DNA of 64,000 nt, taken from DATJGR01 sp041739525. Lineage in GTDB: Bacteria > Pseudomonadota > Gammaproteobacteria > Pseudomonadales > Azotimanducaceae. Position 1 is the stretch's first letter, and every line of letters begins with the position of its first letter. The notes under the pieces were generated by a model. It had not been told where the DNA came from. It saw only the letters and a list, made by a program, of their open reading frames with translations, and searched no databases. Below are positions 19,001 through 27,206 of the stretch, one piece after another. Position numbers and translations under genes: made by a program. The DNA lies in the NCBI GenBank assembly GCA_041739525.1, contig JBGSNQ010000158.1, forward strand, positions 62,001-126,000, read 5' to 3'.

Positions 19001-19474
19001 GCGCGGCAGCGATACGCTATCGACCACTATCGGCAACGCAGACATCCACAGCCTCTCTGAGGTCGCCGTTGATCGTGGAAACTCCCAGTTGTTCGCGCCG
19101 TGGTCGTTGCGCTCGAGCAGCAAGTCGAGTCCATCGATGTCGACCTCGTCGACGATCAGCGTGGGCGAGCGCGACAGCAGCGACATGCCATCGACGCGAA
19201 TGGCAACCCGGTTTGCGAGGAGCATGTCGACACGACTACCCCATTCGACGTTCGCGAGTCGCACATTCGTCGCAGCGATCACGATGTCGCGGCCCAACTC
19301 GAGCGTAAGCGCGCCATCGATACTCGCTGTGCGGCCCAGCTGGTCGGTTGCCCAGGAGTTGAATGCGTTCTGCACGGCGCGTTGGCCGGCAGGGGAGACC
19401 AGCGCAACGACGGCACCTGCGGCAAGCAACAGCAACAACGCGAGCGCAATCAGTACAACGCGGACGACGCGCAT
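16049..19474 (-). CDS. AsmA-family inner-membrane protein
   Basis: The 1141-residue protein has one N-terminal membrane segment (MRVVRVVLIALALLLLLAAG) and a very long beta-rich periplasmic region with the AsmA start pattern SIDGALTLELGRDIVIAATNVRLAN. An AsmA C-terminal domain lies around 950-1090 (LRELAVTLDGRVRLEGTGGRIPNSRVNQ). AsmA-like proteins form hydrophobic-groove bridges implicated in phospholipid transport to, or homeostasis of, the outer membrane. The start at 19474 is chosen because it lies 10 bases past the stop of the cis/trans isomerase gene; a longer frame would overlap it. Co-transcription with cti points to a joint role in envelope lipids. Confidence 0.88.
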   Translation of the reverse strand: MRVVRVVLIALALLLLLAAGAVVALVSPAGQRAVQNAFNSWATDQLGRTASIDGALTLELGRDIVIAATNVRLANVEWGSRVDMLLANRVAIRVDGMSLLSRSPTLIVDEVDIDGLDLLLERNDHGANNWEFPRSTATSERLWMSALPIVVDSVSLPRAHVQFIGPRLDRPLTLNFEQITQQRGAGDMLEFAAAGSANDAAVNITGQIGPFANLVAGKAISTSVDGHVGQLNLALKARIDDLARLVDSEADLDISGPDAAYVASTFGVRNLGDGPFDFALSVSPAPDGQGVRGSVVGKIGQFDISGDGELSDPTEMARLVLRTEISGPDASLLAGIVGLELPPEQFHLTATIRRTGTLLEIDQAKLDLVDSAFSLQGSVKRIDTLSGNDVTAHLVGANVEKFRKLLRIPGLATGPFDVTLRLHPSDTGADLMELTSKTALLYLSASGPLGDYPDYFGTRVQFTARGDDIRPWAQALGVTAPRAPFSTRGQAEWSRAGLELRAATLSVVDDTLNLDGVVGTSKNASTNLRFGLQGKRLSDAAAYVRWANFPEQAYNAAGHVVMQNGRTRLDGVDVSAAGARLQVGGAIGSSPSWRGTSLNFTLSGTDLSPFKALAQGYGLPVGPFQARGVLQYGDDRVRLQDVSIAAAGSSAMLNADVALPLGTTVGDVANRVDVRASGPDLRLLVPDMPDANVIRQKFDLKVEASWRLDKWTFDTLHFEVPGAFLSLQGRLDRAPDFSATALTAKARTNDLRATGRMFDLDLPAQPLDVAAVITGTPTAFRMDGLTGHFGKTDFVGSAGLDLTSKPNLDIRLTSNFLDLTPLTDAVGNQLPTTAVRLDSKAIPNVALPLHLLNEVNGTASIQSAKTNFFDQTYDQLQLNATLRDGQLEVDPLTFGSTDGNLTARFSIGPNVGTPNVRIFANGDQIRLGLIPGLNRTAAASLYKVQIDAAATGANLRELAVTLDGRVRLEGTGGRIPNSRVNQALTSDFLGELARTLNPLSKRQEFTDVVCQAYLFEATGGILRTDPVIVIRTNELDLVSTGAVDLRNEAIDFNFKTAARGGLGFSAGELFNSYVKVSGTLSKPHLTVDPKGTLVYGGAAFATGGLSILATTLWDRVTRQKNPCAAAVAESDRRTAAKKSWW

Positions 19475-19484
19475 GGATTTCCCG

Positions 19485-21827
19485 CTAGCGGTTTTCGATG
19501 CGACTGTAGTCGAGTACACCGGTGTCGGCGTAGTCGAGTGCCTCCACCTGACCGTAGATGAGATCGCTATGTGCCCAGAAGGCCGGGTCGGTACGCCGCA
19601 CGCCCCAACGACTCATCAGTGCCGCGTAGTCCGCTTCGCTCGACAGGCGCGCCACGGCGTCGGTGAACGCCGGCAGGTCTTGCTCGGAGACCTTGAACAG
19701 CGCATTGGGATAGGCGCCGAGAAATCCGGGCACGACGGTGAGCGTGTCTTCTTCCGGAACGCGTCGCGCCTGCTCGTTGAACATGGTCGCCACGTTCGTG
19801 TGGCCGTCGTTGTGAATCAGCGTAACGGTCTTTGGCCCCGATGCGGTCTCGATCGTCGCAATCGACAGTTCCGGCAACCACGACACGGGAATTCCCTTCG
19901 TCTGCGCCAGTCGGCGCAAACCATCGCGCAACGAAGCGGACAACGCAGCGTGATCGAGGTCGTACTGGTTCGACAGCGCTTGGCCGACGCGCGCCCTCAA
20001 GTGCGAGTAGAGCTGGGCCTTGGGATCGTCGCCGCTATATGTGATTCCAGTGGCTTGCGCGAACAGCTCCTGGTAATCGGCCAGATAGCCGGAGATGTTC
20101 TTCTCGGCCCCGCGATACCAGTTGTCGATCGCCGCGGTGCGCGCTTCGGGAGGCAGGAAGTACAGGAAGTTGAACTCCCCGCCGATCCGCAGGAAATCCA
20201 TGTAAAGGCGTGAGAAGAGCTGCAGGCCGGCATTGCCGTAGACGTCGTAGCCTGCAACAAGCAGATAGTGAATGCGTTCGAGCAGCGGATAGTCGATCAC
20301 CCAGGCGGTTTTCGGTTCCTCTCCAACGAGGCCTTTCACCACCGTCGCGCTGTCGAAATGCCGGAACACCGTGAGCGCGGCGTTCTGGTTCGCACCGTCT
20401 CCATCCCAGATCATGTCGAGCGTCAGTTGGCGGCCGTTCGGATACGTCGCAAGGTCATGTGCCGCCTTGTCCGTCAGATACTGCTTCTCGATTTTCGAGT
20501 AATGCACCCAGTGCAGCAGCCGCAGGTTGTTGCTGCCTTCGGACGCGGGCAGTTGCAACTCCTTCAAATGCGCCGCAAGGAATTCACCGTCGTGCGCCGC
20601 CGCTTCGACGTCCGGTTCGATGAACCACACCCAGAACTGATCTTCGATGACGTCGAGCGCAATCTGACCGCGGCACACCGGCCCCTTTATGAAACCCATG
20701 ATCGTGTACTGCGCTTCGTCGATCATGAATTGGTAACGGCTCTTCACCGGAATAGCCCGGAACGTCAGAAACGGATTGGAGGCATCGGCGTTTTTGTAAT
20801 CGGGTAATTCACTCACCGGATACTCCGGCGCCAGGAACAACGTCTGCCAGCGGTTCATCCGATTGGCATTCAACGCATATGCCATGTGGGTTTTCGATAC
20901 CGGCGTTTCGGTGTTGCGTTGCAGCCGATAGTAAGGGCGCGCCACACCAGGGTCGTCGTAGGGTCGCCGCGTCGCGATGACGTCGATGGGTTGTCCAGGC
21001 GGTGTCGTGGAGCGGACCATTCGGAAATGCTCGCCGCTACCAATCTCATCGAAGTAAATGTCGGCGAGGAACAGGTGTTCGTACATGTATCGGCTCATCA
21101 GCTGAGCCTTCATCGATGCACCGTTGAAGAACGACTCCCACTCGATCACGGCGCTCTGGTATGCATCCGGAAGCGGTGCGGGTGGGCGGGCCGTTGCGCC
21201 GGCGGACAACCACTCCGCAACGCTGTGCATTTCCGCCGACGTCAGCGCCGGCAGCCCGAACGGCATACCCCATTGGGGATGGTCTTTCGCGTACTTCGGC
21301 ATCTGATCGAGCGTTGTGCACGACTGCGCGCGACCGGCTGAGAAATCAAAAAGCCCGGCTGGAAGAACTCCTTCGGGAAGTGGATTGCGTGCCTTGAGCT
21401 CCAGCATGTTGTACAGCACGCTGGCAGAAAGGTTGTTCTGCAGTGTCTGATCGCGCTCGTTGAGTACCGGATAGAACCCTTTCTCGCGCCACTGTTGGGT
21501 CGTTTGTGCATCGATGCCCAGTCTCGTCAGCGGCGCCTCTAACAACCTAGCACTGTCGTACACTGGCACCGGCGACGCGCCGCGGTCGAGGCCTGCGAAG
21601 TTCTGCATCTTCAACTGACACGGCGCGTCGTAGCAGGCGTGGCAAACCAGGCACCGCCGATTGAAGATCGGCTCGACCTCGTGCTGATAGTCGGTTGGAC
21701 TCGCGGTCGATGCGACGCGATCGCGCACTGCTTCGGGTCCGTACAGTTCGTCGGCGTTGCGAACGGCGAGCGCCGTGCATCCTGCGACGAGAACGATGAC
21801 TACAAGGGTAAGGAGGCGGTTTTTCAT
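19485..21827 (-). CDS. cti: Fatty acid cis/trans isomerase, heme-binding lipoprotein
   Basis: The 780-residue enzyme has a lipoprotein signal (LVVIVLVAGC, acylated C17) and a c-type heme site CLVCH (C59, C62, H63) within the CLVCHACYDAPCQLK segment typical of Cti. Cti converts cis-unsaturated fatty acids of membrane phospholipids to trans isomers in the periplasm, a fast reply to solvents and heat in Pseudomonas and Vibrio. The start at 21827 gives the signal peptide; the longer frame does not. It is followed after 10 bases by the AsmA gene. It is divergent from the OmpA-family gene. Confidence 0.93.
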   Translation of the reverse strand: MKNRLLTLVVIVLVAGCTALAVRNADELYGPEAVRDRVASTASPTDYQHEVEPIFNRRCLVCHACYDAPCQLKMQNFAGLDRGASPVPVYDSARLLEAPLTRLGIDAQTTQQWREKGFYPVLNERDQTLQNNLSASVLYNMLELKARNPLPEGVLPAGLFDFSAGRAQSCTTLDQMPKYAKDHPQWGMPFGLPALTSAEMHSVAEWLSAGATARPPAPLPDAYQSAVIEWESFFNGASMKAQLMSRYMYEHLFLADIYFDEIGSGEHFRMVRSTTPPGQPIDVIATRRPYDDPGVARPYYRLQRNTETPVSKTHMAYALNANRMNRWQTLFLAPEYPVSELPDYKNADASNPFLTFRAIPVKSRYQFMIDEAQYTIMGFIKGPVCRGQIALDVIEDQFWVWFIEPDVEAAAHDGEFLAAHLKELQLPASEGSNNLRLLHWVHYSKIEKQYLTDKAAHDLATYPNGRQLTLDMIWDGDGANQNAALTVFRHFDSATVVKGLVGEEPKTAWVIDYPLLERIHYLLVAGYDVYGNAGLQLFSRLYMDFLRIGGEFNFLYFLPPEARTAAIDNWYRGAEKNISGYLADYQELFAQATGITYSGDDPKAQLYSHLRARVGQALSNQYDLDHAALSASLRDGLRRLAQTKGIPVSWLPELSIATIETASGPKTVTLIHNDGHTNVATMFNEQARRVPEEDTLTVVPGFLGAYPNALFKVSEQDLPAFTDAVARLSSEADYAALMSRWGVRRTDPAFWAHSDLIYGQVEALDYADTGVLDYSRIENR

Positions 21828-22109
21828 TTCAGGTCCCTGCGTTGGCGCCCCGCATCGCGGGTCATCAACTCCATTCATCAACTCTTTGATTGTGTTGCGC
21901 AAAGGCGGGCGGTAATGCGCCGCGCGCGATGGTGCGTGAGCCCGTCAGGGCAGTCAACTTCAGCCACTCGATGACGGGAGTATTACAACCAAAGTTCAGT
22001 GCGACGTAGCACGATAGTCGGGTATCATGCGCGCCGCCGGATCGTTCCGGTTCGTTGCAACCTGCAACCGGCTTCGATACCGCTCACAAATAATTCATGG
22101 AGAAGAATC

Positions 22110-23399
22110 GTGAAGCTTCCATTGATTGCAGCAAGTCTGGTGCTGAGCGCTGGCCTTGCCGCCAACGTCCATGCCGATGAGACGCGAACTGAAGGTCTCA
22201 ATCTGGAATTGACACCGTACTTTTGGGCTGCCGGGGTGGACGGCACGCTTTCCGCGCGAGGGCAGAGCGTCAGCTTCGACCAGAGCTTCAGCGACATCAT
22301 CAGCAACGTCGATGCCGCGTTCATGGGACTTGCGGTGCTGAGTTACAACCGATTCGTGCTCTACGCCGATTACGACTACATCTCCCTCAGCGACGACGCG
22401 AAGACCAAGAATGGCGTTTTTGTGCCAATCGGAACGAAGGTGAACGCCGAACTCGACCTCGATATCGGTACGTACGGCGGCGGATACCGGTTCGATACGT
22501 TCGGCAAGAACACCATCGACGTGCTGGTGGGTGCGCAACTCACCAACCTCGAACCGAAGGTGCGCATTCTCGGTCAACACTTCCAGAACAAAGACAACCT
22601 AACGGATACGGTGGTGATGTTGCGACCGTCGTTCCAGCTTTCGGAACGGTGGCGCTTCAATCCGACGTTCGCGTACGGCGTGTCCGGCGATTCCGACACC
22701 ACCTACACGATGATGCCGCAGCTGCAGTTCCAGTTCTCCGAGTCGTTCGCGGGGCGCTTCGGCTACAAGAAGATCCACTACGAGTGGGAAGGCGACGGCC
22801 CGAACAACGACAGCGACATCGACATCAGTGGTCTGTTCGTCGGTGTGGGCTGGACGTTCCCGGCGCGTAAGCCGGAAGTGGCGCCGCCGCCGCCTCCGCC
22901 GCCCCCGGCTGCAGCTGCAAAACCGGCTCCGGTCGTAGCCGCTGCACCGAAAGATAGCGACGGCGACGGTGTGCCGGATACGCTCGACCAGTGCCCGAAC
23001 ACGCCGAAGGGCGCGCGTGTCGGACCCAGTGGATGCGATTGCGACTACGTTCTGAATCTGGAGTTCGCGTTCAACTCGGCTGAACTGTCCGCGCAGGACA
23101 AGGCGGAGATCGACTTGATCATCCCCGTGCTGAAGAATCCCAAAGTCGCGTTCATCGCGGGTGAAGTCAACGGCTATACGGACAGCACCGGCGACGAAGC
23201 GTACAACCTCGGTCTGTCGAAACGGCGTGCCCAGGCAGTGGCGGACTACGTGAAGTCGCAGGGCGTGGCTCTGGCCGACCGTTTCGCTATAAACGGGTTT
23301 GGTGAGGCCCATCCGGTGGCGAGTAACGACACCAAAGAGGGGCGGGCCCAGAACCGTCGCGTGGTGTTGCGCCGCACCGATTGCGGTCCGGCTCACTGA
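22110..23399 (+). CDS. OmpA-family outer membrane protein
   Basis: Starting at a GTG with GGAGAAG upstream, this 429-residue protein has a signal peptide cut after NVHA (about residue 22) and an N-terminal beta-barrel of about 250 residues. A proline/alanine linker follows (PPPPPPPPAAAA), then a thrombospondin type 3-like calcium repeat (DSDGDGVPDTLDQCPNTPKG) and a C-terminal OmpA domain (about 315-425) with GYTDSTGDEAYNLGLSKRRAQAV, which binds peptidoglycan. The barrel resembles outer-membrane proteins that take lipids or are of unknown cargo. It is transcribed alone and ends at a strong terminator. Confidence 0.92.
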   Translation: MKLPLIAASLVLSAGLAANVHADETRTEGLNLELTPYFWAAGVDGTLSARGQSVSFDQSFSDIISNVDAAFMGLAVLSYNRFVLYADYDYISLSDDAKTKNGVFVPIGTKVNAELDLDIGTYGGGYRFDTFGKNTIDVLVGAQLTNLEPKVRILGQHFQNKDNLTDTVVMLRPSFQLSERWRFNPTFAYGVSGDSDTTYTMMPQLQFQFSESFAGRFGYKKIHYEWEGDGPNNDSDIDISGLFVGVGWTFPARKPEVAPPPPPPPPAAAAKPAPVVAAAPKDSDGDGVPDTLDQCPNTPKGARVGPSGCDCDYVLNLEFAFNSAELSAQDKAEIDLIIPVLKNPKVAFIAGEVNGYTDSTGDEAYNLGLSKRRAQAVADYVKSQGVALADRFAINGFGEAHPVASNDTKEGRAQNRRVVLRRTDCGPAH

Positions 23400-23413
23400 T
23401 CGACGTTTGATGC

Positions 23414-23443
23414 AAAGGCCCGCGGGATCCCGCGGGCCTTTTT
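23414..23443 (+). terminator. Intrinsic terminator after the OmpA-family gene
   Basis: A perfect 13-base-pair inverted repeat centred on AT at 23427-23428 (AAAGGCCCGCGGG and complement) ends in five T residues. It lies 15 bases after the stop codon. The A-run on the left would also let it serve the convergent glutathione transferase gene. Confidence 0.9.
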
Positions 23444-23458
23444 CTTTGGAGGCTCGTT

Positions 23459-24187
23459 TCAGCGCTGTGACTTCTCGTCTGCTGCCTGCAGCACGCTGGC
23501 GCCCGTCTGGCCGAACATCATCCTGCGGTGTTCTTCGCTCATCTCGCCCGTCGGCCGGCGCAGCTCTTTGCCCACGTCCATGCCCCTTTGCACCGCCGGT
23601 CGGGATTTGATCGCGTCGAACCAACGGCGGACATTCGGGTAAGCGTCCATCGACTGCTCGAAGCGCTTGTATGGCACCACCCATGGCCACGAAGCCATAT
23701 CGGCAATCGAGTATTCGCCCGCGAGAAATTCGTGCCGCGACAAGCTCCGTTCCATCACGGCAAACAAACGGTCGTACTCGTTCGCATACCGGGTGTGTGA
23801 ATACGCGTGCTGGCTCGGACCGCCCGGCGCGTAGTTCACGAAATGGGACAGCTGTCCGCCCATCGGCCCGAGCCCACCTACCTGCCAGAACAGCCACTGC
23901 ATGACATCGAAACGCCCGTGCAGCTCGTGCGGCATGAAGCGGCCGGTTTTTTCCGCGAGGTACACCAGAATCGCGCCGGATTCGAAGATCGGCAGCGCGC
24001 CGCCCGGCGCATCGTGATCGACCAGCGCCGGCATCCGGTTGTTGGGGCTGATCTCGAGAAACTCGGGTTTGAACTGATCACCCTTTCCGAGATTCACCGG
24101 TATCACGCGATACTCGAGTCCACATTCCTCGAGCATGATCGTGATCTTCCAGCCGTTCGGCGTGGGCGCGAAGTAGAGATCCAGCAT
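23459..24187 (-). CDS. Glutathione S-transferase, YfcG/YghU (Nu) type
   Basis: The 242-residue protein has a thioredoxin-like N-terminal domain with TPNGWKITIMLEE, the signature of the Nu-class disulfide reductases YfcG and YghU, then the NNRMPALVDHD glutathione-contact segment and ESGAILVYLAEK. The helical C-terminal domain includes MASWPWVVPYKRF. The family reduces disulfides or peroxides with glutathione. It lies alone on the minus strand, 47 bases from the next gene upstream, and ends facing the OmpA-family terminator. Confidence 0.9.
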   Translation of the reverse strand: MLDLYFAPTPNGWKITIMLEECGLEYRVIPVNLGKGDQFKPEFLEISPNNRMPALVDHDAPGGALPIFESGAILVYLAEKTGRFMPHELHGRFDVMQWLFWQVGGLGPMGGQLSHFVNYAPGGPSQHAYSHTRYANEYDRLFAVMERSLSRHEFLAGEYSIADMASWPWVVPYKRFEQSMDAYPNVRRWFDAIKSRPAVQRGMDVGKELRRPTGEMSEEHRRMMFGQTGASVLQAADEKSQR

Positions 24188-24234
24188 GGCCTTTTACACC
24201 GTCGATGTGCGAGCGGTCGACTGTAGCGAAAGAC

Positions 24235-24861
24235 CTACTTGGCGGCGACTCGTAACCTGTCGAAAGCGTCCTTGGCTCTGCCGTCATCCAGGCGCGCAAT
24301 GATCTGTTCGGCGCACTGTCGCGGCGTTGCGGTACCCGTATCGACTTCGATGTCGTAAACGCAGTGCTGGTGCACAACCTCGAAGTGCGACGTAGCGGTT
24401 CCCGGAAAACGCCCTGGGCGTTTTGCTTCACGGGCGTTCACGACGTCGATGGGGCATCGAACGCCTACGAACAACACTTCGAATCCGGCAAGCGCATTCA
24501 AATAGTCGAACAGAAAACCAGGCTCGAACATCAGATCGTCGATGATGACGTTGTTGCCTTCGGCCGCGAACGCTGCAATGGCTCGACGCATGCCGCGCAA
24601 CACCTGCTTGCCGAGGTCTCCGAATCGTACCTCGGTGACCCGATCGTTGCCGTGCGATACCGGCACCACGTTGAGTCCGCGTGCTCCTGGTGTGCCGGGA
24701 GGAGAATTCAAGCCGCGATAGCGTCCACCCATGCCGTCGCGAAACTGATCGAGCGCGATGTGATGCCACGGATCATGCAGCAGTTGCTGCAGCGTAACGG
24801 CAAGCGTCGTTTTGCCGGCGCTCGACGATCCGTTCAACAGAATGATTCGACCCGCTGCCAT
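24235..24861 (-). CDS. Chloramphenicol phosphotransferase-like P-loop kinase
   Basis: The 208-residue kinase has Walker A in LLNGSSSAGKTTL (about 8-20), the DQFRDGM acceptor region and NVIIDDLMF, as in the CPT family, which also resembles zeta toxins. VGVRCPIDVVNAREAKRPGR is a typical lid/arginine region. In Streptomyces the founding member phosphorylates chloramphenicol, but proteobacterial members are mostly uncharacterised small-molecule kinases. No antitoxin-like small gene is next to it, which argues against a toxin role. Confidence 0.82.
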   Translation of the reverse strand: MAAGRIILLNGSSSAGKTTLAVTLQQLLHDPWHHIALDQFRDGMGGRYRGLNSPPGTPGARGLNVVPVSHGNDRVTEVRFGDLGKQVLRGMRRAIAAFAAEGNNVIIDDLMFEPGFLFDYLNALAGFEVLFVGVRCPIDVVNAREAKRPGRFPGTATSHFEVVHQHCVYDIEVDTGTATPRQCAEQIIARLDDGRAKDAFDRLRVAAK

Positions 24862-24972
24862 GCTCTACTCGCGAAGATGTTCGGCCCAGCTGTTCGGCCG
24901 CGGCATAGTATCGGCTTGCGGCGCACTGCTCAAACCCCGGTACACTAGCGCGTTTTGTCAGAGAGCCGCGGC

Positions 24973-26217
24973 ATGCAAGGACTGTTGGGAATCGCCGTTC
25001 TGCTCGGGCTTGCGTGGCTCGTCAGCGAGGACCGGCGCAACGTCAACGCACGTGCCGTTGCGGTTGGCCTGAGCATGCAGTTCGTGTTGGCGCTCGCGTT
25101 GCTGCATTTCGCGCCGGTACGCGACACGCTGCTGCTGGCGAACCACGTGGTATATGCGATCGAAGCGGCAACGCGCGCCGGAACGACATTCGTGTTCGGC
25201 TTCCTCGGCGGCGGCGCTCCGCCGTTCGATCTGACGAACGGCAGTGCAATGTACGTTTTCGCGTTCCGAATCCTGCCGCAAATCATCGTATTCAGCGTGC
25301 TCGTCGCGCTGATGTGGTACTGGCGGATTCTGCCGCTCGTCATCCACGCGTTCGCCTGGCTGCTGCGACGAACGCTCGGCGTTGGTGGTGCAGTCGGCGT
25401 GGGCGCCGGATCGAGCATGTTCCTCGGCATGGTCGAAGCGCCGCTGGTCATTCGTGCCTATCTGAAGAACCTCTCCCGCTCGGAGTTCTTCATTGTGCTG
25501 ACGGCGGGTATGTCGACCGTGGCCGGTTCGATCATGGTGCTGTACGCGAACGTGCTGGGTGGCATCATCGACGGCGCGCTGGGCCACATATTGATTGCAT
25601 CGGTCATCAATGTGATCGGGGCGATCGTGATCGCGCGCGTGATGATTCCTTCGAGCGAGACCACCGAAGGCGGCGACGTCGCGGACGCGCTGAAGTACGC
25701 CAGCGTCATGGACGCGATCACGCGCGGCACTACCGACGGATTGCGACTGGCCATAAACGTTGGCGCAATGCTGGTAGTGCTCGTTAGCCTGATCGCACTC
25801 GTCAATGCGATGATCGGCGTGTTCTCGGTGGGCGGCGAAGCGCTGACGCTGCAGCGGATCATGGGTTGGATGTTTGCACCGATTGCATGGCTGATCGGAG
25901 TTCCGTGGGCGGAGTCCACTCAGGCCGGCGCACTACTCGGGACGAAACTGGTGTTGAACGAACTGGTCGCGTACATCCAGCTCGCCGCGGTTCCACCCAC
26001 AGATCTCTCGCCGCATAGCCGCATGATCCTGACCTATGCACTGTGCGGCTTCGCAAACTTCGGCAGCCTCGGGATTGCGCTCGGTGGTGTCGGCGCGTTG
26101 GTACCAGAACGCAGAGTCGAACTACTTCAGCTGGCGCCGAAAGCGCTGATCTCCGGAACAATCGTCAACTGCATCACCGGCGCCATCGTCGGTTTGGTCT
26201 ATGCACCGTCTGGTTGA
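24973..26217 (+). CDS. Concentrative nucleoside transporter, NupC/CNT family
   Basis: The 414-residue inner-membrane protein has about ten hydrophobic segments and the CNT motifs GAGSSMFLGMVEAPLVIRAYL and, near the end, TYALCGFANFGSLGIALGGVGAL. CNT proteins import nucleosides with protons or sodium. ATG at 24973 is preferred over a TTG 18 bases upstream because a ribosome-binding-like GAGAG sits in between. A TACACT box at 24941-24946 with TTGCGG 19 bases before it could be the promoter. The end overlaps the convergent threonine aldolase gene by 19 bases. Confidence 0.9.
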   Translation: MQGLLGIAVLLGLAWLVSEDRRNVNARAVAVGLSMQFVLALALLHFAPVRDTLLLANHVVYAIEAATRAGTTFVFGFLGGGAPPFDLTNGSAMYVFAFRILPQIIVFSVLVALMWYWRILPLVIHAFAWLLRRTLGVGGAVGVGAGSSMFLGMVEAPLVIRAYLKNLSRSEFFIVLTAGMSTVAGSIMVLYANVLGGIIDGALGHILIASVINVIGAIVIARVMIPSSETTEGGDVADALKYASVMDAITRGTTDGLRLAINVGAMLVVLVSLIALVNAMIGVFSVGGEALTLQRIMGWMFAPIAWLIGVPWAESTQAGALLGTKLVLNELVAYIQLAAVPPTDLSPHSRMILTYALCGFANFGSLGIALGGVGALVPERRVELLQLAPKALISGTIVNCITGAIVGLVYAPSG

Positions 26218-27158
26218 AACGTCCGCGAGGCAGCGACGATACGTTGTATGGCATCGTCGTCGACATCGAGGTGAACCACCCAACGCGATCCGCGAACACG
26301 GATCTGTTGTTTTTCGAGGTGTCGAGACAGCACCGCCAGTTCGCGCGATGCGAGTTCGACGAACACCATGTTGGTCGCGCTGCGCACTTTGCCTGCGAAC
26401 ACGCTGAGGTCGCCGAGCGCCGCGACCAATCGCGCAGCGCGCGCGTGGTCCTGCTCGAGGCGCTCCACGTGATTGTTCAATGCGTGAATTCCCGCGGCCG
26501 CCAGCACGCCGGCCTGTCGCATTCCGCCGCCGAGCATCTTGCGCCAGCGCCGCGCGCTCGCAATGAAGTCGACGGATCCGCACAGCACTGAACCTACCGG
26601 TGCTCCGAGACCCTTCGACAAACATACCGATGCGCTATCGAAGTCGGCCGTCAATGCGGTGACCGGCACACGCTGTGAGATTGCAGCGTTGAAGACGCGT
26701 GCGCCGTCGAGATGCATGGCGAGTTTGCGTCGGTTGCACAACGCGCGCGCGCGCGGCACGTAGTCGAGCGGTATCGGCATACCGGCGTACGTGTTCTCGA
26801 GGCACAGCAACCGTGTTTTCGCGAAGTGAAAGTCGTCTGGCTTGATCGCGGCCTCGACAGCATCGAGATCTATGGTTCCATCCATTTGAAATGGAAGGGG
26901 TTGTGGTTGAATTCCGCCGAACACCGCGCCGCCACCACCTTCATACTTGTACGTGTGAGCCTGTTGCCCGGCGATGTACTCGTCACCGCGTCCGCAATGT
27001 GCCAGCAACGCGAGCAGATTCGACATCGTGCCACTCGGCACAAAGATCGACGCGGCAAAACCGATGCGCTGGGCGGCGAGCGCCTCGAGCGCGTTGACGG
27101 TGGGGTCCTCACCGTAAACGTCGTCGCCCACATCGGCGTTTGCCATCGCGTCGCGCAT
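26199..27158 (-). CDS. ltaE: Low-specificity L-threonine aldolase (start codon problem)
   Basis: This PLP enzyme cleaves threonine or allo-threonine to glycine and acetaldehyde. The PLP lysine is in VCLSKGLGAPVGS, with HLDGARVFNA and KMLGGGMRQAGVLAAAG also typical. From the only standard start (ATG 27158) the protein has 319 residues and lacks the conserved IDLRSDTVTRP beginning. That motif is encoded in frame just upstream (27206-27159), directly after the TAA stop of the preceding hydrolase gene, with no ATG, GTG or TTG. Either a CTG (27194) or ATC (27200) start is used, or the start codon has been lost by a small deletion or a sequence error. The LRSDT serine binds substrate in LtaE, so the shorter form would be impaired. 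Confidence 0.85.
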   Translation of the reverse strand: MRDAMANADVGDDVYGEDPTVNALEALAAQRIGFAASIFVPSGTMSNLLALLAHCGRGDEYIAGQQAHTYKYEGGGGAVFGGIQPQPLPFQMDGTIDLDAVEAAIKPDDFHFAKTRLLCLENTYAGMPIPLDYVPRARALCNRRKLAMHLDGARVFNAAISQRVPVTALTADFDSASVCLSKGLGAPVGSVLCGSVDFIASARRWRKMLGGGMRQAGVLAAAGIHALNNHVERLEQDHARAARLVAALGDLSVFAGKVRSATNMVFVELASRELAVLSRHLEKQQIRVRGSRWVVHLDVDDDAIQRIVAASRTFQPDGA

Positions 27159-27206
27159 GGCGGCGGTCGGGCGTGTAACGGTGTCGGAACGCAGATCGAT
27201 CCAGTT

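Noticed and set aside
18810..20213. Plus-strand open frame of 467 codons across the AsmA/Cti junction
   Set aside because: Antisense to two well-supported genes with signal peptides and conserved motifs; no domain features of its own.
24235..24861. Zeta-toxin-like toxin of a toxin-antitoxin pair
   Set aside because: Motifs fit the chloramphenicol phosphotransferase-like group and no small antitoxin gene is adjacent.
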